The translations under genes and the position numbers were made by a program. A stretch of 8,123 nt of DNA from Pseudomonadota bacterium. GTDB lineage: Bacteria > Pseudomonadota > Gammaproteobacteria > Burkholderiales > SG8-39. Below, in pieces: positions 5,993-8,123 of the stretch (its first letter is position 1; the number at the start of each line of letters is the position of its first letter). The DNA lies in contig JAJZUN010000106.1 of NCBI GenBank assembly GCA_021848555.1, forward strand, positions 1 to 8,123. The letters run 5' to 3'. The notes beneath the pieces are model-generated. The model worked only from the letters and a program-made list of their open reading frames with translations. It was not told where the DNA came from and made no database searches.

Positions 5993-6024
5993 GGCAGCTG
6001 ATATGGTTTCAGGCGATAAACTGC

Positions 6025-6432
6025 TCAGGACTTCGCGCTGAAATCCAAATCCTCACCAGGTGCCGCAGCCGCAGGCGCGGGAGCCGCTGCAGCAGCCGGC
6101 ACTCTCGCCGCCGCCCGCATCGCCGCCGGCGAAAGGTTCGCGTCGGGTTCCGCAGACGCGCCGGGCGAAACACCATGCGAAGCGAACGCCGCCTCCAGGT
6201 CCTGCTGGATCTGCGCGACATCGAACGCAGCCCGTCCCTGCATGCGCAGCAGAATGCGCGCGGGCAGGTCCTGGATGCGCGGGACGGCGGCGCGCACGTT
6301 GGCGGCGGTGGTGAGGATGGGCACGGCGTGATTGTTCCTGAAGCCGGGTTCGGCGCGATCAATGGCGTTGATCACGGCGTTCTGGGCCTTGGCGATGCCC
6401 ATGAGGAGTTCGGCGAGCTGGGTGTTGTCCAT
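6025..6432 (-). CDS. Unrecognised 135-aa protein with Ala/Pro linker and EDLDFSAKS tail
   Basis: I do not recognise this family. Residues 1-25 form a likely amphipathic helix (MDNTQLAELLMGIAKAQ), 36-90 are mixed helical (NVRAAVPRIQDLPARILLRM and DVAQIQQDLEAAFA), and 91-125 are low-complexity Ala/Pro. The protein ends APGEDLDFSAKS. There is no signal peptide or membrane segment. The start at 6432 has AGAGGA 7 bases upstream, and GC-rich codon use suggests a resident gene. An open frame extends to 6672, but it reads through the atp terminator and a REP-like element, so it is rejected. It follows atpC on the same strand, separated by a terminator, and probably has its own promoter. A GC-rich hairpin lies in its leader. 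The tail shares DLDFSAK with the head of the cyclic-nucleotide-binding protein. Confidence 0.75.
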   Translation of the reverse strand: MDNTQLAELLMGIAKAQNAVINAIDRAEPGFRNNHAVPILTTAANVRAAVPRIQDLPARILLRMQGRAAFDVAQIQQDLEAAFASHGVSPGASAEPDANLSPAAMRAAARVPAAAAAPAPAAAAPGEDLDFSAKS

Positions 6433-6456
6433 GGCGGGTTCCTCTTCTGCGGTCCG

Positions 6457-6484
6457 GCGGGCCGGCGTGGGATTGCCGGCCCGC
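6457..6484 (-). promoter_or_regulatory. Perfect 10-bp GC hairpin in the leader of the 135-aa gene
   Basis: The arms GCGGGCCGGC and GCCGGCCCGC are perfectly complementary around an 8-base loop. The hairpin ends 24 bases before the ATG at 6432, just upstream of the AGAGGA ribosome-binding site. On the plus strand it is followed by TTGTTTTCGTTT and so resembles a terminator, but no plus-strand gene ends here. On the minus strand it would be a stable 5'-leader structure. Confidence 0.55.
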
Positions 6485-6621
6485 TTGTTTTCGTTTGCGT
6501 AAGGATACAGCAGGAGGCGGGTGGAGGGCAGTAGGCCGAACGGATGGGGATGCCGCCGATAGGGCGTGATTGCGTGGAGAGGCGCATGAATGCTGGCTCT
6601 CAGACCGATTGCGCCAGAAAT

Positions 6622-6648
6622 AAAAAGGCGGCCGGGGCCGCCTTTTTT
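6622..6648 (-). terminator. Rho-independent terminator of the atp operon
   Basis: The 6-bp stem GGCGGC/GCCGCC has a 4-base loop (CGGG), and flanking A5 and T-run tracts extend the pairing. It would work in both directions because of the A-tract on one side and the T-tract on the other. It lies about 37 bases past the atpC stop, the expected place for the end of the ATP synthase transcript. Confidence 0.85.
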
Positions 6649-6650
6649 AA

Positions 6651-6673
6651 TCGCGAGCAAGCTCGCTCCCACA
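6651..6673. repeat. REP-like palindromic element
   Basis: It contains GCGAGCAAGCTCGC followed by TCCCACA. The 6-bp arms GCGAGC/GCTCGC surround AA and are followed by the TCCCACA box. The reverse complement, TGTGGGAGCGAGCTTGCTCG, matches the well-known pattern of Pseudomonas-type REP sequences. It sits between the terminator and atpC, a common extragenic location for REPs. Only one copy is in the window. Confidence 0.65.
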
Positions 6674-6684
6674 ATTTTTCTTGC

Positions 6685-7107
6685 TTACTTGCGCTGGCGC
6701 AGTTTGCGGATAGCGGCGATCTGGGCCGCGGCTTCGGCGAGTTCGGACATCGCCTTGGCGTATTCCATCTTGCCGGTCCGGTCCGACAGATTTTCCTGCG
6801 CGCGCTTGTGCGCTTCGAGCGCCTTGGCTTCGTCCAGGTCATGGCCGCGGATGGCGGTATCCGCCAGCACGGTGATCAGGTTGGGCTGCACTTCGAGTAT
6901 GCCGCCGGCGACGAAGATCAACTCTTCCTCGCCGCCGCCCGCGGGCTTGATGCGCACCGTGCCCGGCCGGATGCGCGTGATCAGCGGGGTGTGCTTGGGG
7001 TAAACGCCGAGCTCGCCCTCTTCGCCGGGCAGCACCACAAACTCCGCTTCGCCGGAGTAGATGGCCTCTTCGGCGCTGACGACGTCTACGTGAATTGTGT
7101 GTGCCAT
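6685..7107 (-). CDS. atpC: F1Fo ATP synthase epsilon subunit
   Basis: A 140-residue protein, the normal length. Residues 1-86 form the beta-sandwich domain with typical [25 protein letters not shown] and GTVRIK; residues 88-138 form the C-terminal helical hairpin ([16 protein letters not shown] and [20 protein letters not shown]). Epsilon is part of the central stalk that couples rotation to catalysis, and its C-terminal helices can inhibit ATP hydrolysis. The ATG at 7107 begins [14 protein letters not shown], matching family N-termini. The ribosome-binding site (AAAAGG) is about 11 bases away, rather long. It is the last gene of the atp operon, 57 bases after atpD, and is followed by a terminator. 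Confidence 0.97.
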   Translation of the reverse strand: MAHTIHVDVVSAEEAIYSGEAEFVVLPGEEGELGVYPKHTPLITRIRPGTVRIKPAGGGEEELIFVAGGILEVQPNLITVLADTAIRGHDLDEAKALEAHKRAQENLSDRTGKMEYAKAMSELAEAAAQIAAIRKLRQRK

Positions 7108-7130
7108 GTGACTTAGAACCTTTTGTCCCC

Positions 7131-7153
7131 GACCGCCCGGCGAGCCGGGGGTC
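7131..7153 (-). other. Intercistronic hairpin between atpD and atpC
   Basis: GACC-G-CCCGG pairs with CCGGG-GGTC around a CGAG loop: nine pairs with a single bulged G. There is no T-run, so it is not an intrinsic terminator. It may stabilise or tune processing of the atp mRNA between two subunits made in different amounts; that is inference. Confidence 0.45.
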
Positions 7154-7164
7154 CTACTTGGGCT

Positions 7165-8123
<959 letters not shown>

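Noticed and set aside
4007..6432. Two-gene defence operon formed by the 135-aa gene and the nuclease-helicase
   Set aside because: They are 32 bases apart on the same strand, but their base composition differs clearly and the 135-aa protein shares its tail motif with a gene elsewhere. Adjacency alone is not enough to call a system.
6433..6672. Upstream extension of the 135-aa gene to 6672
   Set aside because: It would translate the atp terminator, the REP-like element and the leader hairpin. The ATG at 6432 has a good ribosome-binding site.

Overview
The window looks like a GC-rich proteobacterial chromosome. The AtpD and AtpC sequences resemble beta- or gammaproteobacterial versions (for example DELSPED in place of DELSEED, and the [19 protein letters not shown] stretch). 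I lean towards Betaproteobacteria, but this rests on recalled family patterns, not on a search. Sampled 60-base lines in atpD and in the hydrolase contain about 67-68% G+C. Lines in the middle of the window (about 2.9-3.3 kb and 4.0-6.0 kb) contain about 43-55%, which suggests acquired DNA.

Layout, left to right. (i) 1-87: the end of an unidentified plus-strand gene. (ii) 131-1036 (minus): a protein with two tandem cyclic-nucleotide-binding domains and no visible output domain, divergent from an alpha/beta hydrolase of the monoacylglycerol-lipase type (1226-2110, plus). (iii) 2121-2543 (minus): a GFA-family zinc protein that converges on the hydrolase with a 10-base gap. (iv) 2544-3567: an accessory stretch with two diverged 59-bp direct repeats, a 14-bp-stem hairpin, a 23-bp-period tandem repeat resembling an IS end, and a type II toxin-antitoxin pair (antitoxin 3143-3361, ParE/RelE-like toxin 2853-3146, both minus, ATGA overlap). 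The right-hand 59-bp copy carries a perfect 25-bp palindrome. (v) 3568-3966 (plus): a small membrane protein with two TM2 domains. (vi) 4007-5992 (minus): a 661-aa fusion of a RecB-like PD-(D/E)XK nuclease and a DUF2075/superfamily-1 helicase in lower-GC DNA, the best candidate for defence or DNA-processing cargo. (vii) 6025-6432 (minus): a 135-aa protein I do not recognise, with an Ala/Pro-rich linker and the tail EDLDFSAKS. (viii) 6622-6673: a rho-independent terminator next to a REP-like palindrome. (ix) 6685-8123 (minus): atpC and the 3' two-thirds of atpD, the end of the F1Fo ATP synthase operon.

The atp genes are core housekeeping. The TA module, the repeats and the nuclease-helicase form an accessory region downstream of the atp operon. 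The most intriguing unexplained pattern is the heptapeptide DLDFSAK. It sits at the extreme N-terminus of the cyclic-nucleotide-binding protein and at the extreme C-terminus of the 135-aa protein, each time joined to the rest by an Ala/Pro-rich linker and written with different codons. It may be a shared interaction tag.
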